A stretch of 64,000 nucleotides of DNA from CAYNJG01 sp964397295 (GTDB lineage Bacteria > Planctomycetota > Planctomycetia > Pirellulales > Pirellulaceae). Position 1 is the first letter of the stretch; every line of letters begins with the position of its first letter. Made by a program: the position numbers and the translations under genes. Positions 18,825-27,998 of this stretch are shown one piece after another. The stretch is from contig CAYNJG010000010.1 in assembly GCA_964397295.1 (NCBI GenBank), forward strand, positions 3,830 to 67,829, in the 5' to 3' direction. Below the pieces are notes generated by a model, which ran no database searches, had not been told where the DNA came from, and saw only the letters and a list, made by a program, of their open reading frames with translations.

Positions 18825-19337
18825 ATGCCGGACGATAAACACGATCGGATCCATGAACGCCACCGTCCACCGATTCAGTTGGATAAGTCGCGAGAACTGG
18901 TTCTCGTTGCGCCGCCAATGCGAAGCAACGTCAATCTGTCTCGAATCGTACGAGCAGCAAGTTGCTGCGGGGTCACGCGGATCGTCGCTTGCGGGAACCC
19001 AAAAATTGATCCAAAAATCGCACGCGATGGTATCGACCAAGTCAAACTAGAAGTCCGCCGATCCATGCCACCGGCGCTCCAAACATTGAAGAAGGACGGC
19101 TTTCAAATCGTTGGTCTCGAACAGACCAACGATTCAGTCTGCATCTACGAATATCCATTCATCCGTCGTACTGCACTTGTCATCGGCCACGAGCGCCACG
19201 GAATCACAGACGACTGCCTTCCTTTGTTGGACGCAGCTGTCGAGATTCCGGTTTACGGCATGCCGTTCAGCTACAACGCCGCAACAGCAACGTCGATGGC
19301 GCTCTACGAATTCTGCCGCCAATTCCCCAACGGGTAA
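18825..19337 (+). CDS. SpoU/TrmH-family RNA 2'-O-methyltransferase
   Basis: 170 residues from the ATG at 18825. SPOUT motifs are clear: motif 1 SNVNLSRIVRAASCCG (RNA/AdoMet region, Asn and Arg), motif 2 LVIGHERHGI, and motif 3 EIPVYGMPFSYNAATATSMALYEF-like (EIPVYGMPFSYNAATA), the trefoil-knot AdoMet site. Size fits the short TrmL/TrmH-like members without an N-terminal RNA-binding domain. An in-frame TTG at 18741 would add 28 non-conserved residues. The target (tRNA or rRNA) cannot be told from sequence alone. Confidence 0.9.
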   Translation: MPDDKHDRIHERHRPPIQLDKSRELVLVAPPMRSNVNLSRIVRAASCCGVTRIVACGNPKIDPKIARDGIDQVKLEVRRSMPPALQTLKKDGFQIVGLEQTNDSVCIYEYPFIRRTALVIGHERHGITDDCLPLLDAAVEIPVYGMPFSYNAATATSMALYEFCRQFPNG

Positions 19338-19509
19338 CGTCCTCTTTCACGTCGAATCCGTTCTTTCATCGCCGGTACGCTGAGATTCTCGCCCTGCTGC
19401 CGGTCCTTGCCGTCCGTTCACCGCGGCCTTAGACTTTGGAGTTTGCTGTCGCCGAACTTCAACCATAATGCGGCAGTGTTTTAGCGGGTCACCCGGTCGG
19501 GAGAATGAA

Positions 19510-20814
19510 GTGCCAGGAACTCTAGTTATCGGTCTGCAATGGGGCGACGAAGCCAAGGGCAAAATTGTAGATCTGCTGACTCCCAAATTCGACTATGTGG
19601 TTCGCTTCCTGGGCGGAGCAAATGCTGGGCACACCGTTGTCGATGGTGAAAACGTTTTCAAGTTGCACCACATCCCCAGCGGCATCCTCAGCCCCAAAGT
19701 GTTGAACATTATCACGGGTGGCGTCGTCGTAAATCCGCCCACGATTTTGGACGAAATCGATGGCCTGCTCGCCCGAGACGTTGACCTAAGCAACTTCATC
19801 CTCAGCGATCGTGCACACGTTGTCTTTCCATGGCACATCGAAGAAGACCGGTTGCTCGACAAGAGCACGACGGCTGGCGAAGACATCGGCACAACACTGC
19901 GTGGTATCGGGCCATGCTACCGAGACAAAGTGGGACGTTCGTTTGCGCTTCGTTTGGGCGATCTTCTTCGTGACGATTTTGGTGAAAAGGTAAAGCTAAT
20001 CGTAGGTGCGAAGAAACGTGCACTTGCCGGCCTGAACGGTAAGGGCGACATCAAGCTCGACGCTGATGACATCGCACAGACCTACAAAGAGTACGGCGAG
20101 CGATTGCGACCTTATGTGAAAAACACGACTGCGATGCTTTTGGATGCAGTCGACGAAGATCGCAAACTTTTGTTCGAAGGCGCACAAGGCGCGTTGCTCG
20201 ACATTGACCACGGTACTTTTCCGTTCGTCACCAGCAGCAATAGCTCAGGCGTTGGCGTTGCATCCGGGTCGGGTGTTCCTGGACAGTTTGTCGAAACGGT
20301 CATTGGCGTCATAAAGAGCTATAGCACCCGTGTCGGTGGCGGTCCTTTCCCGACCGAGCAAGACAACGAGCACGGCGAACACATTCGCCAAGAAGGCAAC
20401 GAGTTTGGCACAACAACAGGTCGACCTCGACGATGCGGATGGTTTGATGCGGTTGCCGCTCGATACACAGCTCGGTTGAGTGGTGTGAATCTGCTGGCGA
20501 TCACGATGATGGACGTGCTATCAAAGATGGACACGATCCAAGTCTGCAACGCATACGAGGTAAACGGCGAACAAACGACAACATTCCCAAGTCACGTTGA
20601 TGATCTTCGCACGGTAAAACCGATTTATGAAGAACTACCTGGTTGGAAAACAGACGTAACGGGAATTCGCGAGATCGCCGACCTACCGGAAAATGCTCGC
20701 AAATATCTCGATCGCATCAGCGAACTAGTAGGACGCCCGGTTGGCGTTGTGTCCGTCGGTCCCGATCGCGCACAAACGATGTTTTCAGCCGAAGGTAAAG
20801 CAGCGTTAGCTTAG
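19510..20814 (+). CDS. purA: Adenylosuccinate synthetase
   Basis: 434 residues. It converts IMP and aspartate to adenylosuccinate with GTP hydrolysis, the first committed step to AMP. Visible motifs are the P-loop-like WGDEAKGK (canonical GDEGKGK), NAGHTVV, GTTLRGIGPCYRDKVGR, EGAQGALLDIDHGTFPFVTSS and the C-terminal GPDRAQTM. I chose GTG 19510 because it has GGGAG 8 nt upstream and gives the usual N-terminus (xPGTLVIGLQWGDE); an ATG at 19468 would add 14 unrelated residues. Single full-length copy; neighbours are uppS and cdsA. Confidence 0.96.
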   Translation: MPGTLVIGLQWGDEAKGKIVDLLTPKFDYVVRFLGGANAGHTVVDGENVFKLHHIPSGILSPKVLNIITGGVVVNPPTILDEIDGLLARDVDLSNFILSDRAHVVFPWHIEEDRLLDKSTTAGEDIGTTLRGIGPCYRDKVGRSFALRLGDLLRDDFGEKVKLIVGAKKRALAGLNGKGDIKLDADDIAQTYKEYGERLRPYVKNTTAMLLDAVDEDRKLLFEGAQGALLDIDHGTFPFVTSSNSSGVGVASGSGVPGQFVETVIGVIKSYSTRVGGGPFPTEQDNEHGEHIRQEGNEFGTTTGRPRRCGWFDAVAARYTARLSGVNLLAITMMDVLSKMDTIQVCNAYEVNGEQTTTFPSHVDDLRTVKPIYEELPGWKTDVTGIREIADLPENARKYLDRISELVGRPVGVVSVGPDRAQTMFSAEGKAALA

Positions 20815-20866
20815 CCATGGAGTGCGGGCGTTAGACTCGCGCCTTGATTGGCCCCCATAACTTTCC

Positions 20867-21628
20867 TTGATCGCAACCGTGACCTCCACGCAAGATACCG
20901 CAGAACCGCTCGATATCCCGGCCGAGCGTCTACCGAATCACATTGCTGTAATCATGGACGGCAACGGACGTTGGGCACAGCGACAGGGTCTGCCTCGCAT
21001 CGAAGGACATCGCAACGGTGTCACAAGCGTTCGCAAGATCACGGAAGAATGCGCACGACTGGGCCTGCAACAGCTAACGCTCTATTGTCTTTCGAGCGAA
21101 AACTGGAAACGCCCGCAGCCCGAACTCGATTTCTTGATGCACTTGCTCGAGCAATACATGATCGAGGAACGCGGCTTGATCATGGAACAAAACATGACCG
21201 TCAGCGTCATTGGTCGGCGCGATGGAATTCCAGATCGAGTCCTTGCCGAAATCGACAAAACGATCGACCTCACATCGAAGAACACGGGCACCCGACTTTG
21301 CCTTGCAATTAATTACGGTGGACGAGGTGAAATGGTCGACGCCATTCGCCGCATCTCCGCCGATGCTGCCAGCGGAAAGATCTCGAACGACGAAATCGAC
21401 GAACAGTGCGTGGGGCGCTACTTGTACACAAGCGGAATGCCTGACCCTGACCTACTGATTCGTACCGCCGGTGAATTGCGAGTCAGCAATTTTCTGCTTT
21501 GGCAAATCAGCTATTCCGAAATCTGGGTGACCGACAAGTGCTGGCCTGAATTTCGGGAAACCGATTTGCACGACAGTATCCGCGATTTCGTCAGTCGAGA
21601 TCGTCGATTCGGCGGACTCAATACCTAA
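20867..21628 (+). CDS. uppS: Isoprenyl transferase (undecaprenyl diphosphate synthase)
   Basis: 253 residues. A cis-prenyltransferase that elongates FPP with IPP to undecaprenyl diphosphate, the lipid carrier for cell-wall and O-antigen precursors. Signature motifs: HIAVIMDGNGRWAQ (catalytic Asp), GHRNGV, LYCLSSENWKRP, ARLGLQQLTLY, and the end motif IRTAGELRVSNFLLWQ with SEIWVTDKCWPEF. No ATG precedes the conserved region; candidate starts are TTG 20867 or GTG 20879. It lies 52 bp after purA and 35 bp before cdsA, which uses the same lipid economy. Confidence 0.95.
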   Translation: MIATVTSTQDTAEPLDIPAERLPNHIAVIMDGNGRWAQRQGLPRIEGHRNGVTSVRKITEECARLGLQQLTLYCLSSENWKRPQPELDFLMHLLEQYMIEERGLIMEQNMTVSVIGRRDGIPDRVLAEIDKTIDLTSKNTGTRLCLAINYGGRGEMVDAIRRISADAASGKISNDEIDEQCVGRYLYTSGMPDPDLLIRTAGELRVSNFLLWQISYSEIWVTDKCWPEFRETDLHDSIRDFVSRDRRFGGLNT

Positions 21629-21663
21629 GACCACAAAACGCTCTAACGGCAACGCAACGGATT

Positions 21664-22548
21664 ATGCTACGAAAGCGACTTATCGCGTCGGCGTGTTTTA
21701 TCTTTCCGATGCTCGGCATTCTGTGGTTAGATGCTAACTTCAATTTTGGGTTGGTTGGCATTTGGTCTGTATTGACCACGACGGTCATTTGCCTCGTCAT
21801 TGCAGGCGAGCTAACAACGATGGTCGAGGGCAAGACAGCTGGTGCAACACGCTGGGTCGTCTTCTTAGGTGTCGTCCTAAGCCACCTTGTCATTATCCTT
21901 CCCGAGGTTTTGGCCGCGAACGCATCGATCGACGTGAGTCGATGGACGCTCAGTTGCGGAGCGTTGTTTTGTGTTTTCCTACTTGCGTGGTTGGTGGAAG
22001 TTTTTCGTTTCGCCCCGGAGAACAAATCGGTAGAGCGCGTTGCGATCACGTTCTTTGCGTTCGTCTACTCCGGGTGGCTACTTAGTTTCGTCTCGGCCGT
22101 TCGTGTCACCTTGCCCAACGTCGAAGGTGCGTTTGCCGTTTTTTCAATTCTGTTCGTCATCAAGATGTCGGACGCGGGCGCATATTTCACGGGCAAGAAG
22201 ATCGGCAAGAACAAATTGGCACCAGTGCTGAGCCCAGGAAAAACAATCGAAGGCTTGTTCGGCGGACTTATCACTGCCGTCATCGCGGCCTTCGTCGCGT
22301 TCTGGTTTATCAAGCCATGGCTGTGCAGTATTGAACCGCCTAGCTGGTGGGCGATCGCGGGCTACGCGATTTCGATCACGCTGGTTGGAGTGTTCGGTGA
22401 CCTTTCCGAATCCATGATCAAACGCCAGATGGGCTGCAAAGACAGTAGTGCCTGGTTGCCCGGACTAGGCGGGATTATGGACACCGCGGACTCAGTAATC
22501 CTCGCAGCACCACTCGCCTACGCGTGGTGGGCCGCCGGAGTACTCTGA
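21664..22548 (+). CDS. cdsA: Phosphatidate cytidylyltransferase
   Basis: 294 residues with about eight transmembrane helices. It makes CDP-diacylglycerol from phosphatidate and CTP in the inner membrane. Family motifs: SDAGAYFTGKKIGKNKLAP with SPGKTIEG, and the C-terminal signature region KRQMGCKDSSAWLPGLGGIMDTADS. Within the signature, the usual HGG and DRxDS appear as LGG and DTADS. The uppS-cdsA order is widely conserved in bacteria. ATG at 21664. Confidence 0.94.
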   Translation: MLRKRLIASACFIFPMLGILWLDANFNFGLVGIWSVLTTTVICLVIAGELTTMVEGKTAGATRWVVFLGVVLSHLVIILPEVLAANASIDVSRWTLSCGALFCVFLLAWLVEVFRFAPENKSVERVAITFFAFVYSGWLLSFVSAVRVTLPNVEGAFAVFSILFVIKMSDAGAYFTGKKIGKNKLAPVLSPGKTIEGLFGGLITAVIAAFVAFWFIKPWLCSIEPPSWWAIAGYAISITLVGVFGDLSESMIKRQMGCKDSSAWLPGLGGIMDTADSVILAAPLAYAWWAAGVL

Positions 22549-22783
22549 CTTACATCGGGTTCAAACCGTGAAAATCAGCGGTATTGACGGTTCTGTCGCA
22601 TCTAACGGTAACTCACAAATACACCGAACCTCTTTGCAAATAACGAGTTACACCGAAAGCCACAAACGTAACCTTTCTCCGCACGACAGATGCGCTCTAT
22701 AGTTTCAATCAGCGGCTCAGCACATTGCCTGAGCACATTTGCTACTTCCGCCGGGAGTCCGTTTCACGCGGCTACCGACCCTG

Positions 22784-23764
22784 ATGACAGAAGCCATAAT
22801 CTCGATTCCAAAAACGACGGATCTACTGTCGCTATTTGGGGCAAGAGACCAAAACCTTCGCGAGCTTCGACAGAAATTCAATGTCGATATCACACATCGC
22901 GATGGCAAAATTCGAATTGGCGGTGATAGCCAGGATGTCTCCCAAGCTACGGAAGCTTTGGAAGAACTCAAGCGACTCGTTGAACGCAAAGGCGTTGTCG
23001 GCGAAACAGACATTCGCCGTCTTGTTGCACGGATCACCGGCGATAGCGAAGTTCCCACGGCGAAGCCTATCAAAGTCGCGTCAACTGCCAAGACAGTCAA
23101 ACCGCGAACGGCTGGACAAGATCGTTACATCAAAGCAATTCGTACGCACGCGCTGACATTCGCATCGGGACCGGCTGGTACTGGCAAAACCTATTTGGCG
23201 GTTGCGATGGCCGTCGAAGCACTGCTAAACCAAGAGCTACGCAAAATCGTACTCGTGCGACCCGCGGTAGAGGCCGGCGAAAGTCTCGGTTACTTGCCCG
23301 GCGACCTACAAGCAAAAATCAATCCGTATCTTCGTCCGTTGCTCGACGCACTCAATGAAATGATCGAGTACGACCTGATCAAGCGGCACATGGAAGAAGA
23401 CATCATCGAAGTTGTGCCGCTCGCGTACATGCGAGGCCGCACGCTGAACGATGCATTTATCATTCTGGATGAAGCTCAGAATACAACGACCTCGCAAATG
23501 AAAATGTTCCTCACACGAATGGGTGAGAACTCGAAGATCGTTGTCGTTGGCGATCCAACGCAAATCGACTTGCCGCAGAATCAACGCAGCGGATTTTCGG
23601 ACGCACTAAACCGATTGAATCACATCAAAGGCTGCGCCCAAATTCAACTTAGTAAATCAGACATTGTTCGACATCCATTGGTGCAAGAAATCGTGCAGGC
23701 CTACGACCGCACGGAACCCAACGGCAACCCCGCGTCTCGTCGCGATACTCGAAGGAACCGCTAG
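22784..23764 (+). CDS. phoH: PhoH-family ATPase (YbeZ)
   Basis: 326 residues from the ATG at 22784 (MTEAIISIPKTTD). An N-terminal KH-like RNA-binding segment (about 20-80) precedes the PhoH P-loop domain with Walker A GPAGTGKT, the RPAVEAGESLGYLPGD motif, Walker B FIILDEAQN and VVVGDPTQIDLP. An earlier TTG at 22739 is unlikely. It opens the phoH-pgpH-ybeY-corC run. In E. coli YbeZ works with YbeY in rRNA maturation; the linkage here supports the same role. It ends 2 bp before pgpH. Confidence 0.94.
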   Translation: MTEAIISIPKTTDLLSLFGARDQNLRELRQKFNVDITHRDGKIRIGGDSQDVSQATEALEELKRLVERKGVVGETDIRRLVARITGDSEVPTAKPIKVASTAKTVKPRTAGQDRYIKAIRTHALTFASGPAGTGKTYLAVAMAVEALLNQELRKIVLVRPAVEAGESLGYLPGDLQAKINPYLRPLLDALNEMIEYDLIKRHMEEDIIEVVPLAYMRGRTLNDAFIILDEAQNTTTSQMKMFLTRMGENSKIVVVGDPTQIDLPQNQRSGFSDALNRLNHIKGCAQIQLSKSDIVRHPLVQEIVQAYDRTEPNGNPASRRDTRRNR

Positions 23765-23766
23765 TC

Positions 23767-26163
23767 ATGTCGACGAGCTCGAATTTACCAAAACCCAAAA
23801 AAGGCTCACGCGTTGGTGAAGTCTTCCTTCAGCCAACGCGATTTGCGCTCGCGATGGATTTGCTGAAGCAAGCCGACGTGATGTTGCGCATTGGTATGTG
23901 CGTTATTGCGGGTCTCTTGTTTTGGTTCATCACTAGCGGATGGGAACGACCATTTTCGTTTCGCGAGGGCCAAATTCCCGAAAGAGCTGTTGCCGCTCGC
24001 GTGCCTTTCACGACTCCCAACCCAACTGCCACAGAAAAAGCTCGCGCAGCCGCGCGAGAGCAAGTTGTCACCGTTTATCGCCATGACCGAGGCCGAACGA
24101 ATCAGCTTCAGGCGCAGTTGAAGAACGGTGTCTTGCGGTTGCTGCAAGAAGACTCTTTTGAAGCAGTTCAAAAAGACAAAACAACCGCCGCACTCTGGAG
24201 CGGCTTCATGTCTGGCATCAAAGCCAGTAAGGTCGTCGCGAAACCAACAACGCCAGATGCAACAAACGAGGCGGAAGCAACAACGACGATCGACGCCTCG
24301 ACAAAGACTACGCCGGTTGAGGCTACTGCAGAGTCTTCGGATAAGACAGAAGCCGAATATTTCGCGGAGTTCAAAGCTGGATTCGCTGATGACCCTGAGT
24401 TGGCTACGTACACCCAGCGTGTCGCAACGGCGATGGCACCCATCGACGAAACTGGTGTATTGAAAACCGTACAGCACGAGTTCGATAAAGACGGTGGTAA
24501 CCAAGAACAGATTCGAGTCGTGACCGATGACAGTAGCGAAGTGCCACGGTTAGTCGCCGTCGACGAAGTGCGAATTAAGAATCGCCTGTCCGAATTAAAA
24601 AAAGCACTCGATGGACAATTGTCGGCAACGCTGGCGCGTCATACGTACGCTTGGTTTTCGGTGAAAGATCGACTCAAAGAAACGCTTACCATCGATCCAC
24701 AAGAAACCGAATTCGCAGCCAACCAAGCTGCCAACGAAGTCGAACCCATCGTGACGGAGTACGCAGCCGACCAGATTCTGGCAGACGGCGGAGTAGCACT
24801 AACGCCTGAGGCATTAATCCTGCTCAAAAAAGAGCACGACGAAATGGCCAATCAAACATCGGTTGCTCGTAAGTTGTCCCTCACTTGCTCTCACTTCGGC
24901 ATGTATGCAGCGATTTTTTCGTTGTGCGGCTTCTATAGTATCTTCCGCAAACGCGAAGTGCTCACCAACAAACAGTCTTTGTTACGAGTCCTTTGCCTGG
25001 CCGTCGTCACGCTCTTGCTGTGCCGATTTGCTGCGGCGAACTTCTCGGAAACAGTACTGATTCCGCTTCTGCTGTTCAGCATGACGATCGTCATTGCTTA
25101 TGACCAAGAAGTCGCGTTGCTGCTTTCGACCGTGCTAACGGTCGTCGTCGTGGTGTCGCTCGGGTTTGGCATGAAGGAATTTGCGATCTTCGTATCCGCG
25201 ATGGCGACGGCAGTTCTTTGTCTGAAACACGTACGCGGCCGAACCAAGATCATCTACGTCGGCATGGTGACCGCGGCGGTTGCCGCAGCTACGGCACTCG
25301 GCGCAGCCACGTTACATGACCCAATGCACGGCTACAACATTCTCGTTTCCGCTGCATGGTACGGATTCTTCTCCGTGGTCGCCGGCTTATTGATGACGGG
25401 TCTGCTGCCGTTCATCGAAAGTCTATTCGACATCCAGACCGAACTTAGCCTGCTTGAACTGAGCGACGTATCTCATCCTCTGTTGCAGGAGCTCGTACGT
25501 CGTGCTCCGGGAACCTATCACCACACAATGAACGTCGCTTCGATTGCCGAAGCAGCTGCAGAGTCTATCGATGCCAACGGACTGCTTGTTCGCGTGGGAG
25601 CATACTTCCATGACATTGGTAAAATGCTAAAGCCCGGCTACTTCATCGAAAACCAAGGCGACGGAGGCAATCGACATGAATCATTGCTGCCCGCGATGAG
25701 TACGCTCGTCATTATTGCTCACGTCAAAGATGGTGCCGACCTCGCACGACAACACAACTTGCCGAACTCGCTGGTTGATTTCATTATGCAGCACCACGGC
25801 ACAACGTTAGTCGAATACTTTTACAATCGGGCCAGTGAAGAGAGCAAAGCGGATCCGGACAGCGGCGAAGTGGATGAACACAGCTACCGCTACCCAGGTC
25901 CAAAGCCGCAATCGAAAGAGGCGGCTGTGTTGATGTTGTCGGACACCGTGGAAAGTGCGTGTCGCTCGCTGACGGACCCAACTCCTTCGCGCATCGAGAA
26001 CCTAGTTCACGATCTTGGCATGAAGAAGTTGCTGGATGGTCAGTTCGACGAGTGCGGGTTAACACTCTCCGAACTCAACAAAATCGAAGTCAGCCTGATT
26101 AAGTCGCTCGCTGCCGTCTACCACGCTCGTATCAAGTATCCGGACCAACAACAATCCGCATGA
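23767..26163 (+). CDS. pgpH: 7TM-HD family protein, PgpH-like cyclic-di-AMP phosphodiesterase candidate
   Basis: 798 residues. First transmembrane helix near 38-58, then a large extracytoplasmic domain (7TMR-HDED-like, about 60-370) containing a Thr/Ala/Glu-rich insertion (about 155-195). Next come about seven helices (375-555) and a cytoplasmic HD domain: HHTMNVASIAEAAAE, then HDIGKM with His615-Asp616, IIAHVKDGADLA, and IMQHHGTTLVEYFY. Metal ligands of the HD fold are present. The architecture equals Listeria PgpH, which degrades c-di-AMP. Its stop overlaps the ybeY start (ATGA). Confidence 0.9.
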   Translation: MSTSSNLPKPKKGSRVGEVFLQPTRFALAMDLLKQADVMLRIGMCVIAGLLFWFITSGWERPFSFREGQIPERAVAARVPFTTPNPTATEKARAAAREQVVTVYRHDRGRTNQLQAQLKNGVLRLLQEDSFEAVQKDKTTAALWSGFMSGIKASKVVAKPTTPDATNEAEATTTIDASTKTTPVEATAESSDKTEAEYFAEFKAGFADDPELATYTQRVATAMAPIDETGVLKTVQHEFDKDGGNQEQIRVVTDDSSEVPRLVAVDEVRIKNRLSELKKALDGQLSATLARHTYAWFSVKDRLKETLTIDPQETEFAANQAANEVEPIVTEYAADQILADGGVALTPEALILLKKEHDEMANQTSVARKLSLTCSHFGMYAAIFSLCGFYSIFRKREVLTNKQSLLRVLCLAVVTLLLCRFAAANFSETVLIPLLLFSMTIVIAYDQEVALLLSTVLTVVVVVSLGFGMKEFAIFVSAMATAVLCLKHVRGRTKIIYVGMVTAAVAAATALGAATLHDPMHGYNILVSAAWYGFFSVVAGLLMTGLLPFIESLFDIQTELSLLELSDVSHPLLQELVRRAPGTYHHTMNVASIAEAAAESIDANGLLVRVGAYFHDIGKMLKPGYFIENQGDGGNRHESLLPAMSTLVIIAHVKDGADLARQHNLPNSLVDFIMQHHGTTLVEYFYNRASEESKADPDSGEVDEHSYRYPGPKPQSKEAAVLMLSDTVESACRSLTDPTPSRIENLVHDLGMKKLLDGQFDECGLTLSELNKIEVSLIKSLAAVYHARIKYPDQQQSA

Positions 26164-26633
26164 TCGAAGTGCAGATCAACAACGAAACAGAATTTGACAT
26201 ACCGTCTGAGTCGCTCCGTAATGTCGTCCGAGCGATTGCGACCGACCATGGCTTTACCCAGGGCGAAATTAGTCTTGCCGTCATAGACGATCCGTCTATG
26301 CATCGCTTGAACCGGGAACATCTCGAACACGACTATCCGACGGATGTATTGAGTTTCGTTTTCGAAGCGGAAGACAGTCTCGAAGGCGAAGTCATCGTCA
26401 GTGCCGACACAGCAAAAAAAGTAGCGCCAGAGTATGCGTGGCCGGCCGAATCTGAACTATTGCTGTACTTCATCCACGGCACCCTTCATTTAGTCGGGCA
26501 CGACGATCACGAAGACGAAGCCCGACAAGTCATGCGCGACAAAGAATCGCACTACTTAGAATCCATTGGTATCGATGCACCCAAAGGGCACTCTGATCGA
26601 ACCCTCCAAAATCCGGAGGGCACTTCCGCATGA
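26160..26633 (+). CDS. ybeY: Endoribonuclease YbeY (16S rRNA maturation)
   Basis: 157 residues. A single-strand-specific RNase with one zinc, acting in 16S rRNA 3' maturation and ribosome quality control. Seen: LNREHLEHDYPTDVLSF (canonical N-x2-YR-x3-TDVLSF), the strand GEVIVS, and the metal motif HGTLHLVGHDDHE (His106, His110 and His114 or His117). The usual spacing is H-x3-H-x5-H; here the last His is at x6 because of an extra Asp. Translation is coupled on both sides by ATGA overlaps with pgpH and corC. Confidence 0.93.
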   Translation: MIEVQINNETEFDIPSESLRNVVRAIATDHGFTQGEISLAVIDDPSMHRLNREHLEHDYPTDVLSFVFEAEDSLEGEVIVSADTAKKVAPEYAWPAESELLLYFIHGTLHLVGHDDHEDEARQVMRDKESHYLESIGIDAPKGHSDRTLQNPEGTSA

Positions 26634-27898
26634 CACCGGCAGTTCTTATCGGGATTGCGATCGCAAGTATTGTCGCAGCCCACCTTTCTGCAACGGCAAC
26701 GCGCTCCTTGCGTGATATTGCTTGGCACGAGCTGGAAGAACAATGTCGAGACAACAAACAGCGATTCGACATCATCCGAGATGACTGGGAAGATGTAGCG
26801 ACCGGAACTGAAACAGTCCTCTACTTGTCCATCGCCGCTCACGTGTTGTGTTTGATCGCGTGGGCATCGCTTTCTGATCGATTTGAATCATTCAATCTGT
26901 TCAGCTCCAGCTTAGCGGTGATGGGCGGAATGTTTTTCTTGCTCGCCACGATCGTCTGGTTTCCCAACGCGATCGCCGAACACGCGGGCACTTCATTCAT
27001 GTACCACACATGGGAGTTCTGGCGTGGGCTAACAAAATTGATCCGCCCTCTTACCTGGGGCTCGAATCCAGCCGGACTCATCATGCGACGACTGCTGAAC
27101 ATTACGGAAGAGGAAAGCGAAGAAGAGGCGCTCGAGGAAGAAATCCGTACGATCGTTGCGGAGGGTGAGCACGAAGGGTTACTCGACAGCGACACCCGCG
27201 ACATGATCGAGGGTGTCATAGAGCTAGACGACGCAAACGTGGCCGACATACTCACGCCCCGTGACAAAATGGACGTGATGTCTGTGAGTCTCGATTGGGA
27301 TGAAGTGTTGGCGTACGTAACAGAAGTTGGCCGCACACGAATTCCTGTCCACAACGGATCGGCAAACGACTTCCTCGGCATTCTGTACGTGAAAGATCTC
27401 TTCGCCGAACTTCGCAAACCCGTCGAAGAACGTCGAACGGTGAAGGATATCCTACGCCCGACCTGGGATGTTCCAACGACGATGCACTTGGACGAATTGC
27501 TTCAGCGTTTTCGTCAAACACGTAATCACTTGGCATTGGTCGTTGACGAGTACGGGGCAATCGCGGGCTTGGTAACGATTGAAGATGTACTCGAAGAAAT
27601 CGTCGGCGAAATTGTCGATGAGTCGGACAAAGAAGACCTGGGCGAGATTCGCGTCATCAGCGAAAAAGTAGCCGAAGTTGTCGGGCGGGCTCACGTAGAA
27701 GACATCAACGAAGAACTAGGGTGCGATTTGCCCGAAGATGACGAATTTGACACAATCGGCGGCTTCCTGATGCATCGGTTAGGCCATGTTCCGAAGCAGG
27801 GCGAATCGATTCATTTCAACGATGTGATGATTACAGTTCTCGAAGCTTCTGGTCGCCGCGCCGAATTGGTGCGTGTGGCTAACGTAGCTGCCGAGTAG
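26630..27898 (+). CDS. CorC/HlyC-family CNNM-CBS membrane protein
   Basis: 422 residues. N-terminal DUF21/CNNM region with three to four hydrophobic helices (about 1-22, 62-82, 92-112), then an acidic linker (EEESEEEALEEEIRTIVAEGE). A CBS pair follows (about 195-310: MIEGVIELDDANVADILTPR, then VDEYGAIAGLVTIEDVLEEIVGEI-type segment), and the C-terminal CorC_HlyC domain (about 330-415: DTIGGFLMHRLGHVPKQGE). Related to CorC/YbeX and magnesium/cobalt efflux CNNM proteins. Position after ybeY matches the ybeZ-ybeY-ybeX order. Confidence 0.92.
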   Translation: MTPAVLIGIAIASIVAAHLSATATRSLRDIAWHELEEQCRDNKQRFDIIRDDWEDVATGTETVLYLSIAAHVLCLIAWASLSDRFESFNLFSSSLAVMGGMFFLLATIVWFPNAIAEHAGTSFMYHTWEFWRGLTKLIRPLTWGSNPAGLIMRRLLNITEEESEEEALEEEIRTIVAEGEHEGLLDSDTRDMIEGVIELDDANVADILTPRDKMDVMSVSLDWDEVLAYVTEVGRTRIPVHNGSANDFLGILYVKDLFAELRKPVEERRTVKDILRPTWDVPTTMHLDELLQRFRQTRNHLALVVDEYGAIAGLVTIEDVLEEIVGEIVDESDKEDLGEIRVISEKVAEVVGRAHVEDINEELGCDLPEDDEFDTIGGFLMHRLGHVPKQGESIHFNDVMITVLEASGRRAELVRVANVAAE

Positions 27899-27998
27899 AT
27901 AGAGCGTTCGCGCTGTCCATCCAGATCGTGATGACGGTTTCTTTCACTTGCGTCGTCGCGAGGCTATGATTCCTGTTTGCCAAAAACGGAGCGAACAG

